In this document: piece by piece, positions 7,505 to 13,990 of the stretch
Numbering within the stretch: position 1 is the first letter of the stretch
Layout: the number at the start of each line of letters is the position of its first letter
NCBI GenBank assembly: GCA_913050105.1
Contig: CAJWZN010000017.1
Span: forward strand, 1-16,668
Reading direction: 5' to 3'
DNA length: 16,668 nucleotides
Origin: an uncultured Synechococcus sp.
GTDB lineage: Bacteria > Cyanobacteriota > Cyanobacteriia > PCC-6307 > Cyanobiaceae
Notes under the pieces: generated by a model
What the model was told of the DNA's origin: nothing
The model's input: only the letters and a program-made list of their open reading frames with translations
Database searches by the model: none
Position numbers and translations under genes: made by a program

Positions 7505-7705
7505 ATGGCTCAACGCACCCGTCTGGGAGACCTCCTCCGCCCGCTTAACTCCGAGTACGGCAAGGTCGTTCCTGGCTGGGGCACCACCCCTGTGATGGGC
7601 ATCTTTATGGTGCTGTTCCTGGTGTTCCTGCTGGTAATCCTTCAGCTGTACAACAAGTCATTGATCCTTGAAGGAATCAATGTCAACTGGAACGGTCTTG
7701 GCTGA
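7505..7705 (+). CDS. psbH: Photosystem II protein PsbH
   Basis: A 66-residue single-span photosystem II subunit near CP47, required for stability and bicarbonate/quinone-side function. It shows the cyanobacterial pattern: a basic start (MAQRTRLGDLLRPLNSEYGK), VVPGWGTTPVMG before the helix (29-49, MGIFMVLFLVFLLVILQLYN), and the lumenal end LILEGINVNW. It lacks the long N-terminal phosphorylated extension of plant PsbH, as expected. The start is ATG 7505. tatA follows after 9 nt, so psbH probably leads an operon with tatA, pth and the DUF3146 gene. Confidence 0.96.
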   Translation: MAQRTRLGDLLRPLNSEYGKVVPGWGTTPVMGIFMVLFLVFLLVILQLYNKSLILEGINVNWNGLG

Positions 7706-7714
7706 TCGCGATCC

Positions 7715-7948
7715 ATGAATGTCTTCGGCGTCGGCCTCCCCGAAATGGCGGTGATCGGTGCCGTTGCACTTCTGGTGTTTGGGCCGAAGCGACTTCCTGA
7801 ACTTGGTCGTACCCTCGGGAAAACCTTGAAGGGTTTTCAATCCGCTTCCAAGGAATTCGAGCGGGAGATCAATAAAGCGATGGCTGAGCCCGAATCCCTG
7901 TCGGGCTCTGAATCGAATGGAGACGACGAGACCCCTCCCAGCGTCTGA
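7715..7948 (+). CDS. tatA: Twin-arginine translocase subunit TatA/E
   Basis: A 77-residue protein of the pore-forming part of the Tat system, which exports folded, often cofactor-bearing proteins across plasma and thylakoid membranes. The short N-terminus and one helix (MAVIGAVALLVFG, 11-23) are followed by the family hinge FGPKRLPELGRTLGK, an amphipathic helix (KTLKGFQSASKEFEREINKA) and a polar, acidic tail. TatA, TatB and TatE cannot be separated by sequence alone. It lies 9 nt after psbH and 6 nt before pth. Confidence 0.93.
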   Translation: MNVFGVGLPEMAVIGAVALLVFGPKRLPELGRTLGKTLKGFQSASKEFEREINKAMAEPESLSGSESNGDDETPPSV

Positions 7949-7954
7949 ACTTCG

Positions 7955-8566
7955 ATGGCAGACGGGCTGAAGATGGTTGTTGGTCTGGGTAATCCAGGCA
8001 GCAAATACTCAGGAACACGACACAACATCGGCTTCATGGCTCTGGAGAGGATGGCCTCCTCAAACGGAATCACGTTCCGACAGCAATCCAAGCTGCACGG
8101 CCTTGCTGCAGAAACGGGAGTGGGTGATCAACGACTCAGGCTGCTGATGCCGCAGACCTATATGAACGACAGCGGTCGTTCGATCCGAGCCGCCCTTGAC
8201 TGGTTCGGCTTTTCACCAGAGCAGCTTCTGGTGCTGGTTGATGACATGGATCTCCCTCTCGGCCGTCTGCGGCTGCGTGCGCAGGGCGGTGCCGGAGGCC
8301 ATAACGGATTGCGCAGCACGATTCAGCACCTGGGCTCTCAGGTGTTTCCCCGCCTGCGGATCGGGATCGGAGCGCCAGCTGAAAACCCCGAAGAACGCCG
8401 CGCAAAAACCGTTTCTCACGTGTTGGGTTCCTTCAGTAAGTCGGAACAGAACAGTGTTGATGCGGTACTCGATGGCGTTTTAGAGGCCGTTGTTCGGATT
8501 CAGCGGATGGGTCTGGATCGAGCCGGCAACTGGATCAACGGCTTCCGCTACCCCGCGCAGGAATGA
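7955..8566 (+). CDS. pth: Peptidyl-tRNA hydrolase
   Basis: A 203-residue enzyme that cleaves peptidyl-tRNA released by stalled ribosomes, recycling tRNA. Motifs are intact: MVVGLGNPG with N13, TRHNIGF with catalytic H23, MPQTYMNDSG with N71, VDDMDLPLG with D96, and GGHNGLRS with N117. ATG 7955 is used; ATG 7973, directly at MVVGLGNPG, is an alternative start. Its TGA overlaps the ATG of the next gene in an ATGA arrangement, suggesting translational coupling. Confidence 0.96.
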   Translation: MADGLKMVVGLGNPGSKYSGTRHNIGFMALERMASSNGITFRQQSKLHGLAAETGVGDQRLRLLMPQTYMNDSGRSIRAALDWFGFSPEQLLVLVDDMDLPLGRLRLRAQGGAGGHNGLRSTIQHLGSQVFPRLRIGIGAPAENPEERRAKTVSHVLGSFSKSEQNSVDAVLDGVLEAVVRIQRMGLDRAGNWINGFRYPAQE

Positions 8567-8820
8567 CGCCACTGCCTGCCACGAAGGCTCACCTACGTGT
8601 GGACCGCCAATGTTTCCAGGACCAGTGCCTTGAGGGGGAGGTGTCCGCCGGGGGATATGAGTGGACGTTCCGCTGGGCATTTGATCGCGGGGAACTTCGC
8701 GTTGAACCCTCTCTGGGCCGTGCCCTGATCGAAGACGCTCTGCTGCGTTTTTTGGTGCGTGCGGATTACAAGCTGGAACCTGGGGGTGATTACAACTTCA
8801 CGGTTCGGGCTCGCTTTTGA
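8563..8820 (+). CDS. DUF3146 family protein (function unknown)
   Basis: An 85-residue cyanobacteria-specific protein of unknown function. It matches the remembered family pattern: CLEGEVSAGGYEWTFRW early, GRALIEDALLRFLV in the middle, and DYKLEPGGDYNFTVRARF at the end. No signal peptide or membrane segment is present. It overlaps pth by 4 nt (8563-8566), and its last 23 nt overlap antisense with the YqgF-like gene. The location after psbH-tatA-pth is consistent with an operon but does not reveal a role. Confidence 0.82.
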   Translation: MTPLPATKAHLRVDRQCFQDQCLEGEVSAGGYEWTFRWAFDRGELRVEPSLGRALIEDALLRFLVRADYKLEPGGDYNFTVRARF

Positions 8821-9241
8821 TCTGCGGGGTGGTGGTTGGCCAGCGGCACGTGATCTTCAGCGACTCTTCAAGCATCACCAGAGCGGCCAGAGCATCCAGA
8901 TCGCCAGGGGGCAACAACATCCCACGGGGTACCCAGCGTCTCCAGCCCTGAGGTGGCCAGAGCTGCCAGTAGCGATCACGGGCCCGCAAGGTTGTGCCCG
9001 TTTCATCCACAAGCTGCACGGGTGCCATGGTCTGCAAACGATGCAGCCATTCGGCTGAGCTGGTGCCATCGCCCAGCAAGATTCGATCCACACCAGCGCT
9101 GTCGTTGCACCAGCTGCTGAGCAATGTTTCCACGCCGGAAGCGAGCCGAACCCCGCCTGCCACAACCAGCGATCGACCCACGTCCACAAGCACAAGCCCG
9201 CATTTGGATCGCCCAGGATCCACGGCGACAACACGCGTCAT
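8798..9241 (-). CDS. YqgF/RuvX-like RNase H-fold nuclease
   Basis: A 147-residue protein of the RNase H superfamily. YqgF/RuvX relatives process the 5' end of pre-16S rRNA or resolve junctions; which applies here is not known. Candidate active-site acids are in place: D8 in VVAVDPGRSKCG, E80 in LVDETGTTLRARDRYW, and D114/D116 in PPGDLDALAALV. It is a divergent, cyanobacterial version and probably not the housekeeping RuvX copy. Its ATG overlaps the TGA of the upstream DUF3084 gene (ATGA), so the two are likely translationally coupled. Confidence 0.78.
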   Translation of the reverse strand: MTRVVAVDPGRSKCGLVLVDVGRSLVVAGGVRLASGVETLLSSWCNDSAGVDRILLGDGTSSAEWLHRLQTMAPVQLVDETGTTLRARDRYWQLWPPQGWRRWVPRGMLLPPGDLDALAALVMLEESLKITCRWPTTTPQIKSEPEP

Positions 9242-10353
9242 GGTGAAGATCGAATCCTCACCATCACTGGATCGGCTGTATCTGAGGCACGTATGGCGAC
9301 CACAGACAGCTTCACCACAGAGTCCTCAGGGCGTTCCAACAGCGAAAGGCCAAGCTGGTTCAGGGCATTGCCATCGAACTGAAGCCCCTTGGTGAGCGAC
9401 CCACGGCGTTGCACTTCAGCGAACGCTGAAGCCAGCAAAAGATTGAGGCGGTTGCGAATTGCCTCCGAACTCCTCTCGTTCGACTTCAGCCGTGTGGTGG
9501 CCAGCACGTCATCGCTTTTGGTGATGGTGCGGTTGGCACGAACATCGGGGAACCCATAAACCACCGATTCACCTCGCAGCACGTTCCCAGCGGAGCGGAT
9601 GGAGATCACCCAGGTGCCCCGTTCCTGAATCGACTGTTGCAGCCGTTCCACATCACCGCGGGGCACAAGCAGGATCTGGCGTTTGGGGGGTTCGCCTGGG
9701 CGGACCCGCCCGAACGCCTTGAGATTGGCCTCCTGCAGAAGTTTGTCGACGACTGCTTTGGCTTGATCTGGCCGCTCCAGACGAACGGTGGCGGTGGCCA
9801 GGTCCTCTCCGCTTTGCAGAACGACGGAACCCTTGCGTAGGGCCAGCAGGTTCTGCTCGAGGGAGGCCAGTTCCTGCTCCCCGGCCTGAATTCTGTTGCG
9901 CACGCTGCGGAGTTCCTCCCCCGTGCGTTGAATATCGGCATCGCGTGCCTGAACATCCTGTGTCAGTCGTTCGCGTTCCTGTTCCAGTTTTTGCTTCTGC
10001 TTCCGCAGCGGGTCCAGTTCCTCCGCTTCGATGCGTTGAATCGTTGCCCTGGCGCTCTGTCGCTCGGCCTCGGCGGCATCCAGGTTTCTGCGGCTGTCAC
10101 GCAACCGTTCCTGAAGGGCATCGAGCTCGAACAGGCCAACACGCAACTGGCGGCTGACCAGCAGCAGCAGTCCCAGTGAGAGGGCGCTGATCAAGCTGCC
10201 GGTCAGCACGGTGATCACGACAGCGGTGCGTCGGGGGCGCAGGTTGAACAAGCTCAGGCGTGCTTTGCCAACACGGCTTCCAAGCCGATCCCCAAGGGTG
10301 GAGAGGATTCCACCAAGGACCAGCAGCGCCAGGATCAGCAGCCAACCGCTCAT
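9238..10353 (-). CDS. DUF3084 coiled-coil membrane protein (function unknown)
   Basis: A 371-residue protein of a cyanobacterial family. Two membrane helices lie at residues about 2-20 (WLLILALLVLGGIL) and 43-66. Between them is a basic loop (GKARLSLFNLRPRR). A long charged coiled coil spans about 75-170, rich in E, R, Q and A. The C-terminal half is a globular domain (about 175-371) that includes the sequence ILLVPRGDVERLQQS. The arrangement suggests a membrane-anchored coiled-coil protein with a soluble C-terminal domain; the side of the membrane is not certain. It follows ntcA by 24 nt and overlaps the YqgF-like gene by 4 nt, so it probably belongs to the ntcA transcript. No function is known. 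Confidence 0.85.
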   Translation of the reverse strand: MSGWLLILALLVLGGILSTLGDRLGSRVGKARLSLFNLRPRRTAVVITVLTGSLISALSLGLLLLVSRQLRVGLFELDALQERLRDSRRNLDAAEAERQSARATIQRIEAEELDPLRKQKQKLEQERERLTQDVQARDADIQRTGEELRSVRNRIQAGEQELASLEQNLLALRKGSVVLQSGEDLATATVRLERPDQAKAVVDKLLQEANLKAFGRVRPGEPPKRQILLVPRGDVERLQQSIQERGTWVISIRSAGNVLRGESVVYGFPDVRANRTITKSDDVLATTRLKSNERSSEAIRNRLNLLLASAFAEVQRRGSLTKGLQFDGNALNQLGLSLLERPEDSVVKLSVVAIRASDTADPVMVRIRSSP

Positions 10354-10377
10354 CAGCCGCCACCCCAGCTGCGGAGG

Positions 10378-11091
10378 TCAGCTGAACCGTTTTGCCAGGG
10401 CGATGGGATCGAGCACGGTGATCTTCTTGCGGTCAATCTGAACAAGCCCTGATTGGCGCAAGTCTCCCAGCAAACGGGTGATGGTGACCCGCGTCGAGCC
10501 GATGGCTTCAGCGATGGATTGGTGTGACAGACGGAGGTCGATGGTGATGCCAAGTTCATCCGGAACCCCGAAATCGCGGCAGAGCACCAGTAAAAAACTG
10601 ACCAAGCGGGAGGACATGTCCCGGTGAGTCAGGGTCTCAATCATCGTTTCGGTCTGAAGGATCCTGCTCGAGAGACCCTGCAGGAGGCGCAGACCCACGG
10701 TTGTGTCGGCCTCGATAGCGGTGCGCACTGAGGCTGCGGGAGCGGTGACCATTTCCACCCGCGTGAATGCGACAGCGTGATAAAACCGATCGGACCGATG
10801 ACCGGTCAGCAGGGACAAAACCCCGAAAAGACTGTTCTCCCGGAGCAGAGCCACGGTGATCTCTTCACCTGATTCGTAGACCCGCGAAAGGCGTACAGCG
10901 CCCCGGCGGATCAGGTACACCCGTTCAGCTGGATCACCAGGGAAGAAGATCGTTTTGTTTCGATCGACCATCTCCGTGCTGGAACCGTCCAGATCACGGA
11001 TCACATCAAGCAGAGAACGGGCCCGTTCAGGTTGTGCGTTCGTGGACGCAACCTGGGGGGCGTATCGACTGAAACCACTGCTGCTCACCAT
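10378..11091 (-). CDS. ntcA: Global nitrogen regulator NtcA
   Basis: A 237-residue CRP-family activator that senses 2-oxoglutarate and turns on nitrogen-assimilation genes when ammonium is scarce. The effector domain (about 40-150) contains the NtcA-specific FGVLSLLTGHRSDRFYHAVAFTR (89-111), including residues that bind 2-oxoglutarate and contact partner proteins. A dimerisation helix follows, and the recognition helix-turn-helix (189-213, SHQSIAEAIGSTRVTITRLLGDLR) is nearly invariant in NtcA. The start is ATG 11089-11091. A promoter with a perfect NtcA box lies immediately upstream, so autoactivation is expected. DUF3084 and YqgF-like genes follow on the same strand. Confidence 0.97.
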   Translation of the reverse strand: MVSSSGFSRYAPQVASTNAQPERARSLLDVIRDLDGSSTEMVDRNKTIFFPGDPAERVYLIRRGAVRLSRVYESGEEITVALLRENSLFGVLSLLTGHRSDRFYHAVAFTRVEMVTAPAASVRTAIEADTTVGLRLLQGLSSRILQTETMIETLTHRDMSSRLVSFLLVLCRDFGVPDELGITIDLRLSHQSIAEAIGSTRVTITRLLGDLRQSGLVQIDRKKITVLDPIALAKRFS

Positions 11092-11112
11092 GGTTTCTGT
11101 GCGGATGCGAGA

Positions 11113-11154
11113 AAGTTACGAATGAGTCATGCCTACCCATGTAGCCGTTATTAC
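11113..11154 (-). promoter_or_regulatory. NtcA-activated promoter of ntcA (autoregulation)
   Basis: On the minus strand a perfect GTA-N8-TAC box (11141-11154) is followed by exactly 22 nt and then TAACTT (11113-11118), which fits TAN3T. This is the consensus layout of promoters activated by NtcA. The start site would be about 15 nt before the ntcA ATG. The box is palindromic, and its distal half overlaps the rph stop codon (11151-11153). Confidence 0.85.
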
Positions 11155-11894
11155 GGAACCTGAGTCCGCTGGGTCAGAGCGTCCCGTTGGCATTGCATCA
11201 GTTCCTGCACACCAGGCTCAGCCAGGTTGAGCAGATCGTTCAGCTGTTGGCGGCTGAACGCTTCTCCCTCGGCTGTCCCCTGAATCTCCAGCAAGCGTCC
11301 GTCGCCGGCGATGACGACATTGAGATCCACTTCGGCCCTGCTGTCCTCGCTGTAGTCCAGGTCCAGCAGCGGGATGCCGTCCACCAAGCCAACAGAGACC
11401 GCCGCAAGTTGGTCGCGGATCGGGTCTGCACTGATCAGCCCACGGGATTGGAGTGCGTCACAGGCTTGACGCAGTGCCAGCCAGGATCCCGTCACGGCGG
11501 CTGTACGCGTCCCGGCATCAGCCTGAACCACGTCACAGTCGATCAGCAGAGTTCGCTCACCAAGGGCTTCCATATCGAGCACGGCTCGCAGGCTGCGACC
11601 GATCAAACGTTGAATCTCCTGGGTGCGGCCCGACAATTTCATCAGCTCACGACGCTGCCTCTCGGGGGTTGAGCCAGGCAGCAATCGATATTCGGCACTC
11701 AGCCAACCCTTCCCTTCGCCTTTGCGCCAGCGGGGAACGCCCTCTTCCAGAGAGACACTGCACAGCACCGCTGTCTTGCCGGTGCGGACGATCAAGGAAC
11801 TGAGGGCAAACCCCATGGGATCCCACTCCACACGGAATGGCCGAAGCGATGAAGCCTCTCTGCCGTCATTCCGCAGCGCTAATGACGCGGACAT
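11151..11894 (-). CDS. rph: Ribonuclease PH
   Basis: A 247-residue phosphorolytic 3'-to-5' exoribonuclease that trims tRNA 3' ends. The family landmarks are present: WRKGEGKGWLSAEYRLLPGST, the SGRTQEIQRLIGRSLRA segment (88-104), CDVVQADAGTRTAAVTG (120-136) with the phosphate-binding region, and LLDLDYSEDSRAEVDLNVV (176-194) with active-site aspartates. The end, QGTAEGEAFSRQQLNDLL, is also typical. The start ATG is at 11892-11894. It is upstream of ntcA on the same strand, separated by 59 nt that hold the ntcA promoter, so read-through plus an internal promoter is likely. Confidence 0.96.
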   Translation of the reverse strand: MSASLALRNDGREASSLRPFRVEWDPMGFALSSLIVRTGKTAVLCSVSLEEGVPRWRKGEGKGWLSAEYRLLPGSTPERQRRELMKLSGRTQEIQRLIGRSLRAVLDMEALGERTLLIDCDVVQADAGTRTAAVTGSWLALRQACDALQSRGLISADPIRDQLAAVSVGLVDGIPLLDLDYSEDSRAEVDLNVVIAGDGRLLEIQGTAEGEAFSRQQLNDLLNLAEPGVQELMQCQRDALTQRTQVP

Positions 11895-11951
11895 CGCCTC
11901 GGAGTGATTTCCACAAGTCTGACAGGCGGGCCTGGGCGTTGAAGGAATGTC

Positions 11952-11967
11952 ACACCATGGATGGTGT
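11952..11967. repeat. Perfect dyad in the rph/adenosyltransferase-homolog divergent region
   Basis: ACACCAT-GG-ATGGTGT: two exact 7-base arms around two bases. It lies 8 nt before the -35 of the promoter predicted for the plus-strand gene and 58 nt before the rph start codon. This is a suitable place for a regulator acting on either gene. The regulator is not identified. Confidence 0.5.
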
Positions 11968-11975
11968 TCAGATTC

Positions 11976-12003
11976 TTGATTTCGGCTTCACCACCGCTAC
12001 ATT
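11976..12003 (+). promoter_or_regulatory. Predicted sigma-70-type promoter of the adenosyltransferase homolog
   Basis: TTGATT (11976-11981), 16-nt spacer, TACATT (11998-12003). Transcription would start near 12010 and leave a leader of about 32 nt. The leader carries a small inverted repeat, CCCGG (12012-12016) with CCGGG (12023-12027), and a GGAG Shine-Dalgarno at 12033-12036. Confidence 0.5.
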
Positions 12004-12041
12004 CGAGGTGTCCCGGGTTTAACCGGGTGATCGGAGTTGTG

Positions 12042-12635
12042 ATGACCGCAAGCCTGACCTCTCATCAGTCCCCGCAGGAATCCTTCGGTCAGGATCATCT
12101 GGCGCTTCAGCGGGCGGGTCTGCGCCCTCTGGTCCCAGCGCGGCCTCCACTGCATCTGGTGGAGCCCGAAGGGCAGCTTCAGATCCATACCGCCTCGTTC
12201 CGAGGCAGCTTTTCGGATGTTCTCAGTCAGTCCGTCCGTTCGGCTGGGTTGGGTCGTCGTGTGGTGATCGCCCAGTTCCTCAAGGGAGGTGTTCGTCAGG
12301 GCCCTGAAGGTGAGGTTCAGCTCTGTGGTGGACTCAGCTGGCTTCGTCCGGATGTTCCGGCGTGTGTTTCCGAATCGGGTGAGTTGAATACTGCAGACGC
12401 AGTCAATGCCATCTGGCAGATCTGTAGCCGCCATCTGCGTAGTGGTGAAGTTGATCAACTCGTGCTCGATGAAGTCGGCCTGGCGGTGGATCTTGGATAC
12501 ATCGCCGAAGCAGATGTGTTGTCTTCACTTCAGCAGCGCTCCACAGCATTGGATGTGATCATCACTGGGCCTTCCATTCCGCCCAGCGTGATGGCCATGG
12601 CCGATCAGGTCACCCAATTGCGCCGAGGATTCTGA
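12042..12635 (+). CDS. Corrinoid adenosyltransferase (BtuR/CobO) homolog lacking the P-loop
   Basis: A 197-residue protein. BtuR/CobO/CobA enzymes transfer adenosyl from ATP to cob(I)alamin and begin with a GNGKGKTT P-loop. Here the equivalent segment (residues 48-60) reads IHTASFRGSFSDV: the frame aligns without gaps, but the glycines and P-loop lysine/threonine are gone. The rest of the fold is recognisable: LGRRVVIAQFLKGG (70-83), VDQLVLDEVGLAVDLGYI (137-154) at the Walker B position, and DVIITGPSIPPSVMAMADQVT (171-191), where the usual TGR is TGP. The ATG at 12042 is preferred over upstream in-frame codons because of the GGAG at 12033-12036. ATP-dependent activity is doubtful. The gene abuts dcd with no intergenic base. 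Confidence 0.75.
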   Translation: MTASLTSHQSPQESFGQDHLALQRAGLRPLVPARPPLHLVEPEGQLQIHTASFRGSFSDVLSQSVRSAGLGRRVVIAQFLKGGVRQGPEGEVQLCGGLSWLRPDVPACVSESGELNTADAVNAIWQICSRHLRSGEVDQLVLDEVGLAVDLGYIAEADVLSSLQQRSTALDVIITGPSIPPSVMAMADQVTQLRRGF

Positions 12636-13229
12636 ATGCTCAAAAACGATCGCTGGATTACTGAGCAGGCCGCTCAGGGAATGCTCAAACCGTTTCAGAG
12701 CGGTCTGGTTCGTCATCTGGATCCCGAGAATCAGCAGCGACCGGTGCTCAGTTTCGGATGTTCGTCGTACGGCTACGACCTGCGCCTTTCACCGCAGGAA
12801 TTTCTGATTTTTCGCCACGTTCCGGGGACCGTGATGAATCCAAAGCGGTTTAATCCGGCCAACCTTGAACCGACTCCCCTCCATGAGGATGAGGACGGGC
12901 GTTATTTCATCCTTCCAGCGCATTCCTACGGGTTGGGTGTTGCCCTTGAAAAGATGCGGGTCCCACCGAACATCACGGTGATCTGCCTGGGCAAGAGCAC
13001 CTATGCCCGCCTTGGCATCATCGTGAACACCACACCGGCCGAGGCCAGCTGGGAGGGGCATCTGACTTTGGAATTCAGCAACAGTTCCGGTGCGGACTGT
13101 CGGATCTACGCCGATGAAGGCATTTGTCAGTTGCTCTTCTTCGAAGGTGACCCCTGCGAAACCACTTACAGCGATCGCCAAGGCAAATATCAACATCAGC
13201 CAGAGCGCGTCACCCTGGCGAAGGTTTAG
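12636..13229 (+). CDS. dcd: dCTP deaminase
   Basis: A 197-residue enzyme that deaminates dCTP to dUTP, the first step to dUMP and dTMP. Motifs are FGCSSYGYDLRLS (40-52), ICLGKSTYARLGI (116-128) with the S/R substrate contacts, and the hairpin TPAEASWEGHLTLEFSNSS (133-151), in which E146 aligns with the catalytic glutamate. GICQLLFFEG near the end is also typical. The ATG follows the previous stop directly, implying coupling. It is convergent with thyX, 12 nt apart, placing two steps of dTMP synthesis side by side. Dcd alone makes dUTP; a separate dUTPase would be needed unless the enzyme is bifunctional, which I cannot tell. Confidence 0.95.
   Translation: MLKNDRWITEQAAQGMLKPFQSGLVRHLDPENQQRPVLSFGCSSYGYDLRLSPQEFLIFRHVPGTVMNPKRFNPANLEPTPLHEDEDGRYFILPAHSYGLGVALEKMRVPPNITVICLGKSTYARLGIIVNTTPAEASWEGHLTLEFSNSSGADCRIYADEGICQLLFFEGDPCETTYSDRQGKYQHQPERVTLAKV
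13171..13178. other. Single HIP1 octamer
   Basis: GCGATCGC inside dcd, the only copy noticed in the window. Many freshwater cyanobacteria carry this octamer about once per kilobase; marine Synechococcus and Prochlorococcus do not. Its scarcity supports the marine assignment. Confidence 0.6.
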
Positions 13230-13241
13230 GACCTGCCTGGA

Positions 13242-13964
13242 TCAAGGGGCGAGCCTTGCTTTGTGCAGTCGAGTCTTCTCATACCAGGCTGCAAATTCCG
13301 GTGCCCACTCCACCATGTGGGGCCACATCAGATCGCAGAGCTGTCGGATCTCGAGCTGGGCATCCTGTTTGGCTCGCAGATCCATGAAATGGAGAAACGC
13401 TCGCAAACTGAAGCTCGCTATGAAGTGCTGGCGGTAATCGAAGGGAAGAATCCCGCGGGCGTGTTCTTCAGAGAATCCTGATCGCAGCAGATCGCGATAG
13501 CGCTCGGCTGATCGCTGACAATGCTCAAGATCAATCGAGCGTTGTTCCTCGGTGTAGGCGTACTTGTTGCCGACGCGTGCTCTGTATTCACCCACCGGAC
13601 GCAGATAGAACACCTCTTCCAGATCAAGCGCTCCATCGGCTGCGCGGCAGATGCGTTCACCGGTGTAACGCATGGACTGCACATCGAAGCTGACGCCGAC
13701 CCTGTGGGTTCGGGCTTGTTGCATCACGGAATGGGGGAACCAGCCCACGTTCAGCATGATCAGCGCATGTTCAAAGGGGCCGAAATGTCCCCGATCCCCC
13801 GCCACAAGGCGCTTAATGCAGATTTCTCCAGCACGCGTCTCATCGGGCCAGTTCTCGCGGTCCCCAGCGACGAAATCCTCGCTGTAGTCCTGATGCATGG
13901 CCGCGTATACGCATTGCTGCGGGTTCGGCGTTGCAGAAATCAGGTCAACCCTGAAGCGGTCCAT
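13242..13964 (-). CDS. thyX: Flavin-dependent thymidylate synthase ThyX
   Basis: A 240-residue enzyme that makes dTMP from dUMP using methylene-tetrahydrofolate, FAD and NADPH, replacing ThyA. Landmarks are GPFEHALIML (62-71) and the signature region QARTHRVGVSFDVQSMRYTG (83-102). The signature is a variant of the RHRx7S motif: R-T-H-R replaces R-H-R, and one extra residue separates it from the SMRY serine. Further conserved sequences are ARGILPFDYRQHFIASFSLRAFLHFMDLR (188-216) and AQLEIRQLCDLMWPHM. The start is ATG 13962-13964. It follows the TxlA-like gene by 26 nt on the same strand and faces dcd. Confidence 0.94.
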   Translation of the reverse strand: MDRFRVDLISATPNPQQCVYAAMHQDYSEDFVAGDRENWPDETRAGEICIKRLVAGDRGHFGPFEHALIMLNVGWFPHSVMQQARTHRVGVSFDVQSMRYTGERICRAADGALDLEEVFYLRPVGEYRARVGNKYAYTEEQRSIDLEHCQRSAERYRDLLRSGFSEEHARGILPFDYRQHFIASFSLRAFLHFMDLRAKQDAQLEIRQLCDLMWPHMVEWAPEFAAWYEKTRLHKARLAP

Positions 13965-13990
13965 GGATGACAGCCGTTATCCAGCAGAAG

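Noticed and set aside
11895..12041. Cobalamin riboswitch upstream of the adenosyltransferase homolog
   Set aside because: The leader after the predicted promoter is only about 32 nt, far too short, and I see no B12-box-like conserved core.
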